Source: Bacteroidales bacterium (GTDB taxonomy: Bacteria > Bacteroidota > Bacteroidia > Bacteroidales > F082). Taken from it: a stretch of 64,000 bases of DNA. The notes under the pieces are model-generated. The model searched no databases, was not told where the DNA came from, and worked only from the letters and a program-made list of their open reading frames with translations. Below are positions 41,306 to 50,976 of the stretch, one piece after another. Each line of letters opens with the position of its first letter. Positions within the stretch are counted from its first letter, which is position 1. The stretch covers positions 36,810 to 100,809 of the forward strand of contig JAEEON010000064.1 of the NCBI GenBank assembly GCA_016284305.1, given 5' to 3'. The position numbers and the translations under genes are program-made.

Positions 41306-43728
41306 GAAAGTTGGCATTCCTTGTGGCCGCTCTGATGCTCAGCCTCGGACTCCACGCACAAGAAAAGACCGTCGTCCTTCATCGCAACGGACAAGTACTC
41401 TACCAGACGCCCGTCAGCAACATCGGAGGCATCGGCTTCCTCAGCAACCCCGCATCTATCGTGTTCAGCAACCAACAAGGGGCGACCTTGAACACCATCC
41501 CGGTGTCGGAGATCGACAGCGTCACCTTCGGCACCTACGAGATTCCCTCTGGAGACCAAGTCGTGATCAACTTCAACGGCAACACCGCAGAGATCGTCAA
41601 CCCCTTCGCCAACGACGGCGTCAGCGTCGAGACCGCCCAGGGCAACGTCACCGTCTATTCCACCAAGACGGACGTCCCTTACCTCGTCACCGGCTCCTCC
41701 ACCAACAGCTCGCTGACGGTCTATAGCAACAGCGACTTCGCGATGACGCTCAGCTACTTGACCCTCACCAGCACCACTACTGCGGCCATCAACCTGGCCT
41801 CCAACGTGAACGCAACCCTCACCGTCGAAGGCACCTGCAACCTCACCGATGGCGCTAACAGCAGCATCAACGGCGCATGCTACGCTGCGGGCAACCTCAC
41901 CGTGAACGGCAACGACCTCTTGCGGATCACAGGCAACGCCAAACATGGCCTCCTGGTCGATGGCGACTTGACCGTCAACAATGGCACCATCGACATCCTC
42001 GACACCGACAGCGACGGCATCCACGTCAATGGCGCCATGCATTGGAACGGCGGGACCCTCCATATCGTATCGGCGGGCTCCGACGGCCTCGACGTATCGG
42101 GCGACATCATCATCCACGACGGCGAACTCGAAATCAACACCAACGCCGAGAGCGCCCGCGGCATCAAGGTATCAGGCATCTTCGACATGGCCGACGGGCA
42201 CCTCACCCTCAACACTATCGGCAACGACGGCAAAGGCCTCAAATGCGACAGCACCCTCGTCATCCGCGGTGGCGTGATGGAGGTCAACGTGTCGGGCGAA
42301 GGCTCAAACGGCATCTCCAGCGACCAGCATATCTCCATCGAAGGCAATGCCGACATCACCATCGTCTCCAACGCCTACGACGGCAAATGCTTCAAGAGCG
42401 ACAACACCTTCTCCATGAGCGGTGGCAGCCTCCACCTCACCCACTCGGGCGACCTCTCAAAAGGCATCAAGACTGTGGGCGAAATTAACATTGGTGGCGG
42501 CAGCATCGATATCACCGCTTCGGGCAGCACCGTGATGGAAGTCGTGAACAACGCTAACGTCCCTGCCTACTGCACCGCCATCAAGAGCGACACCGACATC
42601 GTCATCAGCGGAGGCACCTTCCATATCAACCTGCCCACTACCAACCACGGAGGCAAGAGCATCAGTGCCGATGGCAATCTCACCATCACTGGCGGTGACT
42701 TCACCATCGAGACCCACGGCAACGGCGCCGCTTACACCGTCAGCGGCAACACCAAAGACTCCTACACCTCGTCCTGCCTTAAGTCGGACGGCAACATGGT
42801 CATCTCCGCCGGCACCTTCAACCTCACCAGCACAGGCACGGGCGGCAAAGGCATCAACACGGGCGGCACCCTGGTCATTGGCACCGCCAACGGCTACAAC
42901 AACGATCTCATCCTCAACGTCACCACCAGCGGCGAACGTATCACCGTCACCTCGGGTGGCGGCGGTCCCTGGGGTGGCGGCGACTACGCCAACCCCAAGG
43001 CCATCAAGGCCCAGGGCAACCTCACCATCAACAGCGGCACCCTGCGCGTCAACTGCACCCAGACCCAAAACGAAGGTGGCGAATGCATCGAAAGCAAAGC
43101 CATCATGACCATCAACGGGGGCGACATCGAGGCCTACTCCAAGAAAGACGATGCCGTGAACGCCTCTTCGAAACTAATCATCAACGGAGGAGTATATTAC
43201 GCCCACAGCGACGCCAACGACGGCACCGACTGCAACGGCCAGATGGAACTCAACGGCGGCTTCTGCATCTCCAATGGCGCCAAAGCACCCGAAGAAGGCT
43301 TCGACTGCGACAACAACCAGTTCAAGATTACGGGAGGAACGCACATCGGAACAGGAGGCGGTACCAGCAACCCCACGACGAGCGTCTGCACCCAGCCCAC
43401 CTTGAAGATCAACACGCAGCAGAACTATGCCATCCAAATCCTTAAATCCGACGGTACCGTGATCTGCACCTACCAATGCCCAGCCTTCACGGGTGGCGGT
43501 GGCGGAGGATGGCCCGGCGGAGGAGGCAACGGCATGGTAATGCTCTTCACCGACCCACAGCTGCAAACCGGACAAAGCTATACCATCAAATACAACGGTA
43601 CCATCAGCGGTGGAACCAACTGGAACGGGTATTATACTGGCAATGTCAATTACTCAGGAGGAAGCACCGTCAACGTCAACGTCAACAGCATGTACACCAA
43701 CGTCAATGCAGGCGGCAACGGATGGTAA
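41302..43728 (+). CDS. Large secreted carbohydrate-binding/beta-helix protein (DUF4353-like)
   Basis: An 808-residue protein with signal peptide (MRKLAFLVAALMLSLGLHAQ), an N-terminal beta region, then about 550 residues of short repeats built on the pattern L-x-I-x-G-G-x-x-x-I/V, such as LRITGNAKHGLLVDGDLTVNN. These are typical of the DUF4353 carbohydrate-binding domain and of right-handed beta-helices. Two glycine-rich loops occur (SGGGGPWGGGDY, TGGGGGGWPGGGG). The end lacks an obvious T9SS domain. Binding of a polysaccharide at the cell surface is likely. Confidence 0.8.
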   Translation: MRKLAFLVAALMLSLGLHAQEKTVVLHRNGQVLYQTPVSNIGGIGFLSNPASIVFSNQQGATLNTIPVSEIDSVTFGTYEIPSGDQVVINFNGNTAEIVNPFANDGVSVETAQGNVTVYSTKTDVPYLVTGSSTNSSLTVYSNSDFAMTLSYLTLTSTTTAAINLASNVNATLTVEGTCNLTDGANSSINGACYAAGNLTVNGNDLLRITGNAKHGLLVDGDLTVNNGTIDILDTDSDGIHVNGAMHWNGGTLHIVSAGSDGLDVSGDIIIHDGELEINTNAESARGIKVSGIFDMADGHLTLNTIGNDGKGLKCDSTLVIRGGVMEVNVSGEGSNGISSDQHISIEGNADITIVSNAYDGKCFKSDNTFSMSGGSLHLTHSGDLSKGIKTVGEINIGGGSIDITASGSTVMEVVNNANVPAYCTAIKSDTDIVISGGTFHINLPTTNHGGKSISADGNLTITGGDFTIETHGNGAAYTVSGNTKDSYTSSCLKSDGNMVISAGTFNLTSTGTGGKGINTGGTLVIGTANGYNNDLILNVTTSGERITVTSGGGGPWGGGDYANPKAIKAQGNLTINSGTLRVNCTQTQNEGGECIESKAIMTINGGDIEAYSKKDDAVNASSKLIINGGVYYAHSDANDGTDCNGQMELNGGFCISNGAKAPEEGFDCDNNQFKITGGTHIGTGGGTSNPTTSVCTQPTLKINTQQNYAIQILKSDGTVICTYQCPAFTGGGGGGWPGGGGNGMVMLFTDPQLQTGQSYTIKYNGTISGGTNWNGYYTGNVNYSGGSTVNVNVNSMYTNVNAGGNGW

Positions 43729-45954
43729 TCACCTCCCCAAAAGGTGCTTGAACAAGAAGTTGTCGATCTTGGTGAACAAGTGCATGCGGCATTCTCCTTT
43801 GCCGTATTCATAACCACCATAGATGCCATGGTTCTTGTTCGGATAGATCATCAGGTCGAACTGCTTGCCATTGCTGATCATCGCCTTGATGAGTTCCATG
43901 GCGTTTTGGTAATGCACGTTGTCGTCGCCACTGCCATGGCAAAGCAGGTAATTACCCTTGATCAGCTCGGTGTTATGCACTGGCGAGTTCTTGTCATAAC
44001 CGTCAGGATTCTCCTGAGGAGTGCGCATGAAACGCTCGGTATAGACATTGTCATAATAACGCCAGTTGGTCACAGGAGCCACCGACACAGCAGTGCTGAT
44101 GACATCGGCGCCCTTGGTGATGCCGTTGGCGGCCATGAAACCACCATAGCTCCAACCATAGATACCGATGCGACTGCCATCGACATAAGGCTGTTTGGCC
44201 ATGTATTTGGCCAGCGTGATCATGTCCTCTGTCTCATATTTACCCAACTGCAGATAAGTCATCTTCTTGAAGACTTCGCCCTGGGCACCACTGCCACGGT
44301 TGTTGATTGACACGCTGATGATGCCTTGCTCAGCCAAGAGCTGCAACCACCAGAAGTCACTATCAGCCCATGAGTTGTTCACCGTCTGATAGCCGGGGCC
44401 ACCATACACATAAATCAACACAGGATATTTCTTGTTGGGATCGAAATCGGGAGGCAGAATCTGCCAGGCATCGACATCGACTTGAGTGCCATCGGGCAAC
44501 ACAAACGCCGGATCGCTGATCTTGAAGAGCTTCTTCTCTCCCAAATTGTAACCTTTCAACTTTTCAGCAAATTCATGGTTGTCCTCCAACACGCGGACCA
44601 ATTTGCCTTTATTGGTATAAAGCTCATACTGAGCAGGTTGAGTAATCGAGGAGTTAACATTGATCAAGTAACTGAAATCATTGCTGAAACGGGCGCTGTT
44701 GGTTCCTTCCCTACCAATCACTTCGCGCATCTTTCCTTTCAGGTTGACGGCGTAAATCTGTCGATCGACAGGACTGTTCTTGGCAGCCTGGAAATACACC
44801 TCTTTTTTCTTGGTGTCGTAACCATAAACCTTCGTCACATCCCAGTTGCCCTTGGTAAGTTGTTTCACCAAAGTACCATCGAGCAGATACATGTAGATAT
44901 GGTTGTAGCCACTCTTCTCAGAAGTCATCAAGAAACTTCTACCATCTTCAAGGAAGGTCCAGTCATCAGTGATATCGATATAATAATCGTTGGTTTCATC
45001 ATAAAACACCCGACTTTCACCCGTTGTTGCATTGGCGGCGAGGATCTCGAGATGGTTCTGGTGACGGTTGAGGCGTTGGATGGCCAACACATTGGGATCC
45101 TTGGTCCACTTCATACGGGGCAGATAGATGTCGGTCTCAGTACCTGTATCCATCTTCACAGACTTACCCGTGGCCAAGTCATACACATAGACGTCAACGA
45201 CAGAGTTATCCTCGCCTGCCTTGGGGTATTTGAAGCTATACCAATCCGGATAGAGGCCTTCGAATTCTTCCATCTGGAACTCTTTCACCTTCGACTCGTC
45301 GAAACGATAATAAGCGATTTTGCGGCTGTCGGGCGACCAGAAGAAGCCTTGCGAGAAGCTGAACTCCTCCTCATACACCCAGTCAGGAGCACCGTTGATG
45401 ACATGATTATAAAGTCCATCAAAGGTAAACTGCGTTTCAGTATCAGTTTTCAAATCCTTGAAAAACAGGTTATTGTCGCGCATGAATGCAACCTTGGAGG
45501 CATCGGGAGAGAAGGTGGCGAGACGTTGGTTACCGTTTTTCGATAACGGCACAAGGGTCTTGGTAGCCAAGTCATAAACATAGTAGGTTGCGGTAAAGGA
45601 ATGGCGGTAGATGGGTTGCATGTCGGTGATAAAGAGCACTTTTGACTCATCATCGCTCAACTCATAGTCTCTCACTGAAATAGGCAGGTCCTCTCCTTCC
45701 ATGACGAGGTCGCTGACGTTGAAAAGGGTCTTGACGAGTTTACCCGTCTTGTAGTTATAGATGTTGAGGGCACCTCTTTCATAGTTTCCATAGGTCACCC
45801 CATCATTCATGGAGTTCATACCACGGACGCTTTTTGCGTAGAATGTGGGCCATTGATAGAGGTCTTCGAGGGTGATGTTTTTCTTTTCCTGAGCCATGCC
45901 GAGCATGGTGGCGGCCAAAAGGAACAGGCCGAGAAGGAATGATTTAGCTTTCAT
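43729..45954 (-). CDS. Dipeptidyl peptidase IV-type S9 serine peptidase
   Basis: A 741-residue secreted peptidase with signal peptide (MKAKSFLLGLFLLAATMLGMAQ). An N-terminal beta-propeller (DPPIV_N) precedes the alpha/beta hydrolase domain. The catalytic Ser is in GWSYGGFMAANG, the Asp in GSGDDNVHYQN and the His in PNKNHGIYGGYEYG. DPPIV enzymes cut Xaa-Pro dipeptides from peptide N-termini, useful for protein or peptide feeding. The Glu in DWVYEEEF matches the DPPIV double-Glu substrate motif. A -7 box lies 22 bp upstream. Confidence 0.95.
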   Translation of the reverse strand: MKAKSFLLGLFLLAATMLGMAQEKKNITLEDLYQWPTFYAKSVRGMNSMNDGVTYGNYERGALNIYNYKTGKLVKTLFNVSDLVMEGEDLPISVRDYELSDDESKVLFITDMQPIYRHSFTATYYVYDLATKTLVPLSKNGNQRLATFSPDASKVAFMRDNNLFFKDLKTDTETQFTFDGLYNHVINGAPDWVYEEEFSFSQGFFWSPDSRKIAYYRFDESKVKEFQMEEFEGLYPDWYSFKYPKAGEDNSVVDVYVYDLATGKSVKMDTGTETDIYLPRMKWTKDPNVLAIQRLNRHQNHLEILAANATTGESRVFYDETNDYYIDITDDWTFLEDGRSFLMTSEKSGYNHIYMYLLDGTLVKQLTKGNWDVTKVYGYDTKKKEVYFQAAKNSPVDRQIYAVNLKGKMREVIGREGTNSARFSNDFSYLINVNSSITQPAQYELYTNKGKLVRVLEDNHEFAEKLKGYNLGEKKLFKISDPAFVLPDGTQVDVDAWQILPPDFDPNKKYPVLIYVYGGPGYQTVNNSWADSDFWWLQLLAEQGIISVSINNRGSGAQGEVFKKMTYLQLGKYETEDMITLAKYMAKQPYVDGSRIGIYGWSYGGFMAANGITKGADVISTAVSVAPVTNWRYYDNVYTERFMRTPQENPDGYDKNSPVHNTELIKGNYLLCHGSGDDNVHYQNAMELIKAMISNGKQFDLMIYPNKNHGIYGGYEYGKGECRMHLFTKIDNFLFKHLLGR

Positions 45955-45976
45955 ACGATAGGTTTTAAATGATGGG

Positions 45977-46024
45977 CAAAGATAAGGAATTTGGACTTTA
46001 GTTCTTAAAAACTTTGTATATTTG
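45977..46024. promoter_or_regulatory. Divergent -7 boxes: dipeptidyl peptidase and 46054 gene
   Basis: Minus strand TATCTTTG (45984-45977), 22 bp before the peptidase ATG. Plus strand TATATTTG (46017-46024), 29 bp before the ATG at 46054. A TTTG at 45990-45993 sits upstream of the latter at a slightly long spacing (23 bp). Confidence 0.4.
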
Positions 46025-46053
46025 TATTCCTAAACCAATACTATACGAGTAAA

Positions 46054-47262
46054 ATGAAAAGAATCTTTACTATAATAGTGATGCTTTTATTTTCTAGTAC
46101 GATTGCCATGACACAGAATGCCAACAAGAATCCCAAAGATTTGTGGACCCATTCGGTCGATGTAACCTTGGGCGACCATTGGAAACAGAAAACCATCATT
46201 GTTCCCGGGAAAGGAACTCCCAACGTTGTAGATTTTCTCCGTGCCTTTGCGCAAGCTTATCCGTGTGAGTACCACGACTTGCTTTTGTCGGCCATCGACG
46301 GCGACAAGGAAGTGCTGTTTTGCGGCTCCCGACCTTATATCGAGATTGACAAAGACTCGTGTTTCTTGGAGAACGAGAGCTTCGCGATGCGTGTTTTCTA
46401 TGAAAAAGGCAAGCCAGCCGCTCTCGGTGTGTGTTGCCACAAAGCCATCACCACCCCTTTGCAGGATGCCTACTATTACCGTTACAGCACCTCCACGCGC
46501 AAGCTAACCCCAATGGCGAAAGGCAGTGACTTCACTGGAGGCATCGTGAAACGGATGACGGAGTTTGCCCCTGAGAAAGAATCCAACGAAGCCACGATGC
46601 ATCACACTTGGGGACGCTGTAGCGTTCAAGGCCGTCTAAAATGGGACAATGGCAAATTTGAGTACAAAGAACTCACTTGGGAGGATCTCATGATTCCAGA
46701 AGGTCAAAAGAGTGTCAGAGCGGTGTTTGAGGAATATCTGGAGAGGTATGAGATGGAGTTGCGCGATCCGAAGGAGTCGATTACCGATGACATTATTGTC
46801 GGTGGCAGTTTCAACTCGCTGCCCATTTGCGTAGCGATTCATGACTTAAGGTCGAACGGTCGTTTCGAAGCTGCCGAAGCCATGGAAGGCTTTTACCATT
46901 TCCAATCCAGAGGATGGGATTGCCCCGATGGTGCCCTGTTGGTGGGAATTTATATGGCGTGTGCCCCTAAAAACGATTACGGAAAAGACGAGTCAGGAGA
47001 ATACGTCACCTCCCCTCACAAACTGGGTCCCGGCGACGATGTGAGTCTGTGTTTCTACTATTGCCTCGACGGAATGGCGCTTTATCTCGACCCCTCTTCA
47101 CCAAATTTCGCCAACCTCGTTGGCAAAGGATTTCCCAACCTGAAGGGCAACGAGTGGCGTTGTGTCCTCAGTCCTGACAACGAAGACTTGGTCTTCACCA
47201 GTGAAAAAGACGGCAAGTCGATGGTCTTCCGTTGGAATGGCAAACAATTTGAAAAACAATGA
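46054..47262 (+). CDS. Secreted protein of unknown function
   Basis: A 402-residue protein with signal peptide (MKRIFTIIVMLLFSSTIAMTQ). No domain family is recognised. Visible features are four segments rich in Cys and aromatics (LGVCCHKAITTP, RGWDCPDGALLVGIYMACAP, SLCFYYCLDGMALYLD) in a mixed alpha/beta sequence. Its stop overlaps the start of the MbnP-like lipoprotein gene by 4 bp, so both are made from one transcript. Confidence 0.65.
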   Translation: MKRIFTIIVMLLFSSTIAMTQNANKNPKDLWTHSVDVTLGDHWKQKTIIVPGKGTPNVVDFLRAFAQAYPCEYHDLLLSAIDGDKEVLFCGSRPYIEIDKDSCFLENESFAMRVFYEKGKPAALGVCCHKAITTPLQDAYYYRYSTSTRKLTPMAKGSDFTGGIVKRMTEFAPEKESNEATMHHTWGRCSVQGRLKWDNGKFEYKELTWEDLMIPEGQKSVRAVFEEYLERYEMELRDPKESITDDIIVGGSFNSLPICVAIHDLRSNGRFEAAEAMEGFYHFQSRGWDCPDGALLVGIYMACAPKNDYGKDESGEYVTSPHKLGPGDDVSLCFYYCLDGMALYLDPSSPNFANLVGKGFPNLKGNEWRCVLSPDNEDLVFTSEKDGKSMVFRWNGKQFEKQ

Positions 47263-48017
47263 CTAGGATAAAGACAATCATATTGACGTTGGCGCTGTTT
47301 ATGGCAGCCTGCACCGACCGCATCAATTATGGCGACCTTAATCTCCATGTTTTGCATGAGGTTGACGGCACCCCCTTGGTCGTTGATGCCATGCGTTATG
47401 TCAATGAGGCGGGCAACCCTTACCTCGTCAACGAAGTGCAGTGGTTCATCTCGAATTTGGAGCTGGAAGACTACAACGGCGACTGCGTTATGTTGGCAGA
47501 GACCTGGTATATCGACACCAACATCCCTGAGACCCAAACCTTGCGTGTAAACGATGTGCCCCTTGGCTCCTATCGCACCCTACGGTTCACCTTTGGCTTG
47601 AACGATGCCGACAACCGGTCGGGGGCCTTCAGCAATCCACCTGAAAGCAATATGTTTTGGCCCGATGAACTGGGCGGAGGATATCATTACATGAAACTCA
47701 ATGGAAAATACCAAAACCCAGACGACCTCCTAGCTCCTCTTGCCATCCACCTGGGCAGAGGACAAAACGCCAGCCTCACTGAGTTTTATGACAACAGCTT
47801 CACCATTGAACTACCCATTGAACTTGACGTGTATAAAGTGTATAAAGGCCAGGAAAATTCGTTGGGCATCGTCATGAACATCAACAAATGGTTCCGCAAT
47901 CCCAATATCTATGACTTCAACATTGACGGCAGCGCTATCATGCAGAACCAAGACGCACAAACCAAGCTCAAGGAGAATGGGCAAGACGTATTCAGTATCA
48001 AGCACATAATCAACTAA
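47259..48017 (+). CDS. MbnP-like lipoprotein
   Basis: A 252-residue lipoprotein (lipobox LFMAAC, lipidated Cys near residue 19). It matches the MbnP family (formerly in methanobactin loci): NEVQWFISNLEL, RFTFGLNDADNRSGAFS, NMFWPDELGGGYHYMKLNG. MbnP binds copper in some methanotrophs, usually beside a di-haem MbnH oxidase. No MbnH gene is present here and a copper role is not certain. The start overlaps the upstream unknown gene by 4 bp; the beta-helix lipoprotein gene starts 26 bp after its stop. Confidence 0.8.
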   Translation: MTRIKTIILTLALFMAACTDRINYGDLNLHVLHEVDGTPLVVDAMRYVNEAGNPYLVNEVQWFISNLELEDYNGDCVMLAETWYIDTNIPETQTLRVNDVPLGSYRTLRFTFGLNDADNRSGAFSNPPESNMFWPDELGGGYHYMKLNGKYQNPDDLLAPLAIHLGRGQNASLTEFYDNSFTIELPIELDVYKVYKGQENSLGIVMNINKWFRNPNIYDFNIDGSAIMQNQDAQTKLKENGQDVFSIKHIIN

Positions 48018-48043
48018 TTAACTAATTATTAAATACAAAACTG

Positions 48044-49393
48044 ATGAAAACAATCAAAAAGCTTTTTATGGCAATCATGTTGATTGCAGCAGTGGCCATG
48101 ACGGCATGTACTCCTGAAGATGATCCCATCAATGGAGGTGAAACACCAAGTGGAGAAACCCCTGGAGGAAACACCCCAGGTGGTGACACCCCTGGAGGAG
48201 ACACAGGAGGGCCCATCCATCTTCCCTCTCTCATCAATGAAAACATGGACCTGAAGGATCTGGGATATGATGTGGACTACATCATTGACAACGGCTGTTA
48301 TATCCAGGACAACGCTTTGGTCACCGTTGGACCAGGAGTGACCATCCGAGTTGAGGGACCTAATTACTGGAACGATGTCTTTGGCATCTATGTACGCGGA
48401 AATGCAGCCCTAAAGATGACCGGAACGGCGGCAAATCCAGTCCGTTTTGTGGGTCACGAGGGTTGCAGCACCAGCGATAGAACTTGGCTGGGCATCACGA
48501 TTTATTCACAACGTCCTGAAAACCAGTGGGATTATGTAGAATTCTATAATGCAGGCGTGGAAGAAGGTGAACATCCGGCAATATGGCTTACTGGAACCCT
48601 TTCCATGAAGAACTGTCTCATTGATGGCTCAAACAACTCTGGCCTTGGACTCAATTCTTGGGATGACATCGAACCTGAGTTAACGGTGTTCCAAGGGAAT
48701 ACGATCAAAAACTGTGACCTTGCCCCCATCAGCATGTATGGGTATAATGCCGTAAACTACCTTGTTTCAGGCAATACCTATCAGAACGAAAACAACTATG
48801 TGTATTTTTATTCTCATTCGGGCATCACGCATTCTTTTGACGTGGATGTGACATTCCGTAAATTGGAGATCCCCTACTATTTCGACCATTTGCAATCATG
48901 GTATGGCCCGAATACAGTCACCATCGATCCCGGTGTGGAGATGCTGTTCGAGGAATGTTCATTAGAGGTTTTGGGGGACTTGGTATTGCATGCGGTAGGT
49001 ACTGAGGATAACCCCATTGTTTTCCGTCCCCGAGATCCCCAAGGACGTTGGGGAGGACTCCTTATGTCCAATGCCAGTTCAGGCAATATCGTCAGCCATT
49101 GCGTGCTTAAATCCGGAGGCTCGAGTCCCACCAATTCCGGGTATCGGGGAACAAGTCTCTTCAATGTCGGACGGAATACCAAGCTGACTTTGACGAACAA
49201 CCTGTTCGATGACAGCCGGTACTATGGTGTTGCAATCACTGACATCACGAAATTCGACAACGTTACGCATAGTGGCAATCGATTCAGAAACTGCGAAGTA
49301 TCGAATGTTCACATCATCTACGGAGGCGAGTACCACGGCGTGACGTACAGTAACGCAAACCATAACATGGATTTGTCCGGTTTACCAAATTAA
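48044..49393 (+). CDS. Lipoprotein with right-handed beta-helix
   Basis: A 449-residue lipoprotein (lipobox MTAC near residue 22). A Gly/Thr/Pro linker (SGETPGGNTPGGDTPGGDTGG-type repeats) is followed by a beta-helix: repeated rungs such as WLGITIYSQ, DYVEFYNAGVEEGEH, SMKNCLIDGSNNSG, VSHCVLKSGG. No catalytic triad is visible, so binding rather than lyase activity is favoured. It follows the MbnP-like gene by 26 bp. msrA follows by 15 bp, perhaps part of the same transcript. Confidence 0.75.
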   Translation: MKTIKKLFMAIMLIAAVAMTACTPEDDPINGGETPSGETPGGNTPGGDTPGGDTGGPIHLPSLINENMDLKDLGYDVDYIIDNGCYIQDNALVTVGPGVTIRVEGPNYWNDVFGIYVRGNAALKMTGTAANPVRFVGHEGCSTSDRTWLGITIYSQRPENQWDYVEFYNAGVEEGEHPAIWLTGTLSMKNCLIDGSNNSGLGLNSWDDIEPELTVFQGNTIKNCDLAPISMYGYNAVNYLVSGNTYQNENNYVYFYSHSGITHSFDVDVTFRKLEIPYYFDHLQSWYGPNTVTIDPGVEMLFEECSLEVLGDLVLHAVGTEDNPIVFRPRDPQGRWGGLLMSNASSGNIVSHCVLKSGGSSPTNSGYRGTSLFNVGRNTKLTLTNNLFDDSRYYGVAITDITKFDNVTHSGNRFRNCEVSNVHIIYGGEYHGVTYSNANHNMDLSGLPN

Positions 49394-49408
49394 AGTAGAA
49401 GCAAGGCC

Positions 49409-49900
49409 ATGTCAACAGCATATTTCTCAGCAGGATGTTTCTGGGGAGTGGAATACTATTTCAAACGTCTCAAAGGCGTGGTTCACACCACTGTGGGATT
49501 CATGGGCGGAAACGTTCAAAACCCAAGCTACAAAGAAGTCAAGACAGGGACTACTGGGCATTTGGAGACCATTGAAATAGATTATGAACCTCAAGTCGTG
49601 CCGTATGAGGCACTGGTCCGTTATTTCTTTGAGATTCACGACTTTGAGCAAACCGACGGGCAAGGTATCGACATCGGATCACAGTACTTGTCGGCCATTT
49701 GGGTTTCCAATCCCCAGGAACAGTATATCGCCATCAAAATCATCGATGAACTCACCAGGATGGGTTATAAGGTCGCTACCCAGGTTCGTTCCAAAGAGAT
49801 CTTCTATACTGCGGAGGACTACCATCAGGACTACCTCGACCAACGTCAAGAGTCGCCTGAATGTCACGTGTATCGGCCCATATTTCAAAAGCCTGGGTGA
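49409..49900 (+). CDS. msrA: Peptide methionine (S)-S-oxide reductase MsrA
   Basis: A 163-residue MsrA. The catalytic Cys is in SAGCFWGVEYYF near residue 10; YxxGxxGxxxxxxLxxxxF-type residues follow (TTVGFMGGNVQNPSYKEV, TGHLETIEIDYEP). The C-terminus keeps the MsrA core and lacks a fused MsrB. It repairs methionine-S-sulfoxide with thioredoxin electrons. It starts 15 bp after the beta-helix lipoprotein stop. Confidence 0.95.
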   Translation: MSTAYFSAGCFWGVEYYFKRLKGVVHTTVGFMGGNVQNPSYKEVKTGTTGHLETIEIDYEPQVVPYEALVRYFFEIHDFEQTDGQGIDIGSQYLSAIWVSNPQEQYIAIKIIDELTRMGYKVATQVRSKEIFYTAEDYHQDYLDQRQESPECHVYRPIFQKPG

Positions 49901-49927
49901 CTGAAACTTATTGACAAAACCTCCAAG

Positions 49928-50299
49928 ATGGGGATGTCTCTCCCCCATAAGATCTATTTCAACGGACGGCTGCTCGGGGTCATGCAACGCAAAGAGATAC
50001 AGATAAGCGACATCCCAGAGGGCAACTATCAGCTGAAGATTCAAAGCATGGTTCCATTCATCTATGCCGAGAAAGACATCCACATCAAACGAGGTGAGAA
50101 CACAGTCACTTTCAGTGACCGCGAGAAGTTTTGGGACATCTTATTCACCCTGGATTTGATCTTGGTCATCGCGAAGCTATTCATCACGCTTCCCGACAAC
50201 ATCAACTTGATATACACCATTGTCACCAATGGGTACTTTGCCCTTTGGCTCATTTACGAATGGGTGATTCGAAAACGGTATTTCAAAATCGATTATTGA
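49928..50299 (+). CDS. Small membrane protein, unknown
   Basis: A 123-residue protein. The first 60 residues are a beta-rich PEGA-like stretch (KIYFNGRLLGVMQRKEIQI, IPEGNYQLKIQ), followed by two membrane helices near 73-88 and 98-111 and a basic end (IRKRYFKIDY). Family not recognised. It starts 27 bp after msrA and its stop overlaps the convergent lipoprotein gene by 7 bp. Confidence 0.6.
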   Translation: MGMSLPHKIYFNGRLLGVMQRKEIQISDIPEGNYQLKIQSMVPFIYAEKDIHIKRGENTVTFSDREKFWDILFTLDLILVIAKLFITLPDNINLIYTIVTNGYFALWLIYEWVIRKRYFKIDY

Positions 50300-50868
50300 A
50301 AATCGGCCTTGTAGAGACGGTGCACTGCACCGTCTCTATCTCTATTTACAAAATAGTAGATATCGACGGTGAAGGTGTCATCGTCCTTCAAGACGCCGTC
50401 AAGTGATAAAACGAGGGTATCATCCTCAAGGGTGATGGTCATCGTGCCGCTCTTGAAAATGGAGGTGTTCTCAAAATTGGTTCCATTGATGTGACCATTC
50501 CATTCGTTTGCGAAGTTCCTGTAGTATTTGTTGTAAAACCAATGCTTGTCAGGGCTATAAAACTTATTAGCCCAAATGCAGTAACCGTTCTGGTCGTTGA
50601 TGTCACCTGCCGCTAAGTCAATAGTCTTATTGATATTATCTTTGCCAATCTCACAGTCGAAGGAGTACTCCGGATGATCATGTCCTTCTTCCAACTCGGT
50701 CCAGCCACTAATATAATACAAGGAGCCATCATTACCGACTTGAACACTGCTAATTAGTTGTCGGGTTTCCCCGTTCCAGGTCAGTTCGTTCTTATAGACC
50801 TTTTCCTTGCCGCAGGCAGTAAAAATCATGGCTGCTGCTGCCAATACTAATAAGAGCTTTGCTTTCAT
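50293..50868 (-). CDS. Lipoprotein of unknown function
   Basis: A 191-residue lipoprotein (lipobox MIFTAC, Cys near residue 19) with a beta-rich body (SSVQVGNDGSLYYISGWTEL, IFKSGTMTITLEDDTLVLSL). No known domain is recognised. Its last codons (RDRDGAVHRL) are encoded inside the dispersed palindrome at 50313-50337, so the repeat probably inserted into or extended the 3' end. The promoter is the minus-strand box at 50949-50942. Confidence 0.65.
   Translation of the reverse strand: MKAKLLLVLAAAAMIFTACGKEKVYKNELTWNGETRQLISSVQVGNDGSLYYISGWTELEEGHDHPEYSFDCEIGKDNINKTIDLAAGDINDQNGYCIWANKFYSPDKHWFYNKYYRNFANEWNGHINGTNFENTSIFKSGTMTITLEDDTLVLSLDGVLKDDDTFTVDIYYFVNRDRDGAVHRLYKADFQ
50313..50337. repeat. 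Palindromic AGAGACG...CGTCTCT repeat, copy 1
   Basis: A 25-bp perfect palindrome: AGAGACGGTGCA, one base, TGCACCGTCTCT. The outer AGAGACG/CGTCTCT arms are shared with copy 2 at 57626-57649. It lies inside the coding end of the lipoprotein gene. Confidence 0.75.
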
Positions 50869-50941
50869 TTTCGTTGTTTTTAGGTTAATAAATATAAGAT
50901 GAAGTACTCATTATTGCTTTCCTTGCTTTTGAATCACAATG

Positions 50942-50949
50942 CAAAGATA
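50942..50949 (-). promoter_or_regulatory. -7 box for the 50293 lipoprotein gene
   Basis: TATCTTTG on the minus strand, 73 bp before the ATG at 50868, embedded in A/T-rich DNA. Confidence 0.4.
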
Positions 50950-50976
50950 TAATATTTTTTAAATAAAAAAAGCGAA

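Noticed and set aside
41257..42117. A 286-residue minus-strand frame rich in Val/Asp/Gly opposite the beta-helix protein
   Set aside because: Its composition simply mirrors the repetitive GC-rich gene on the plus strand.
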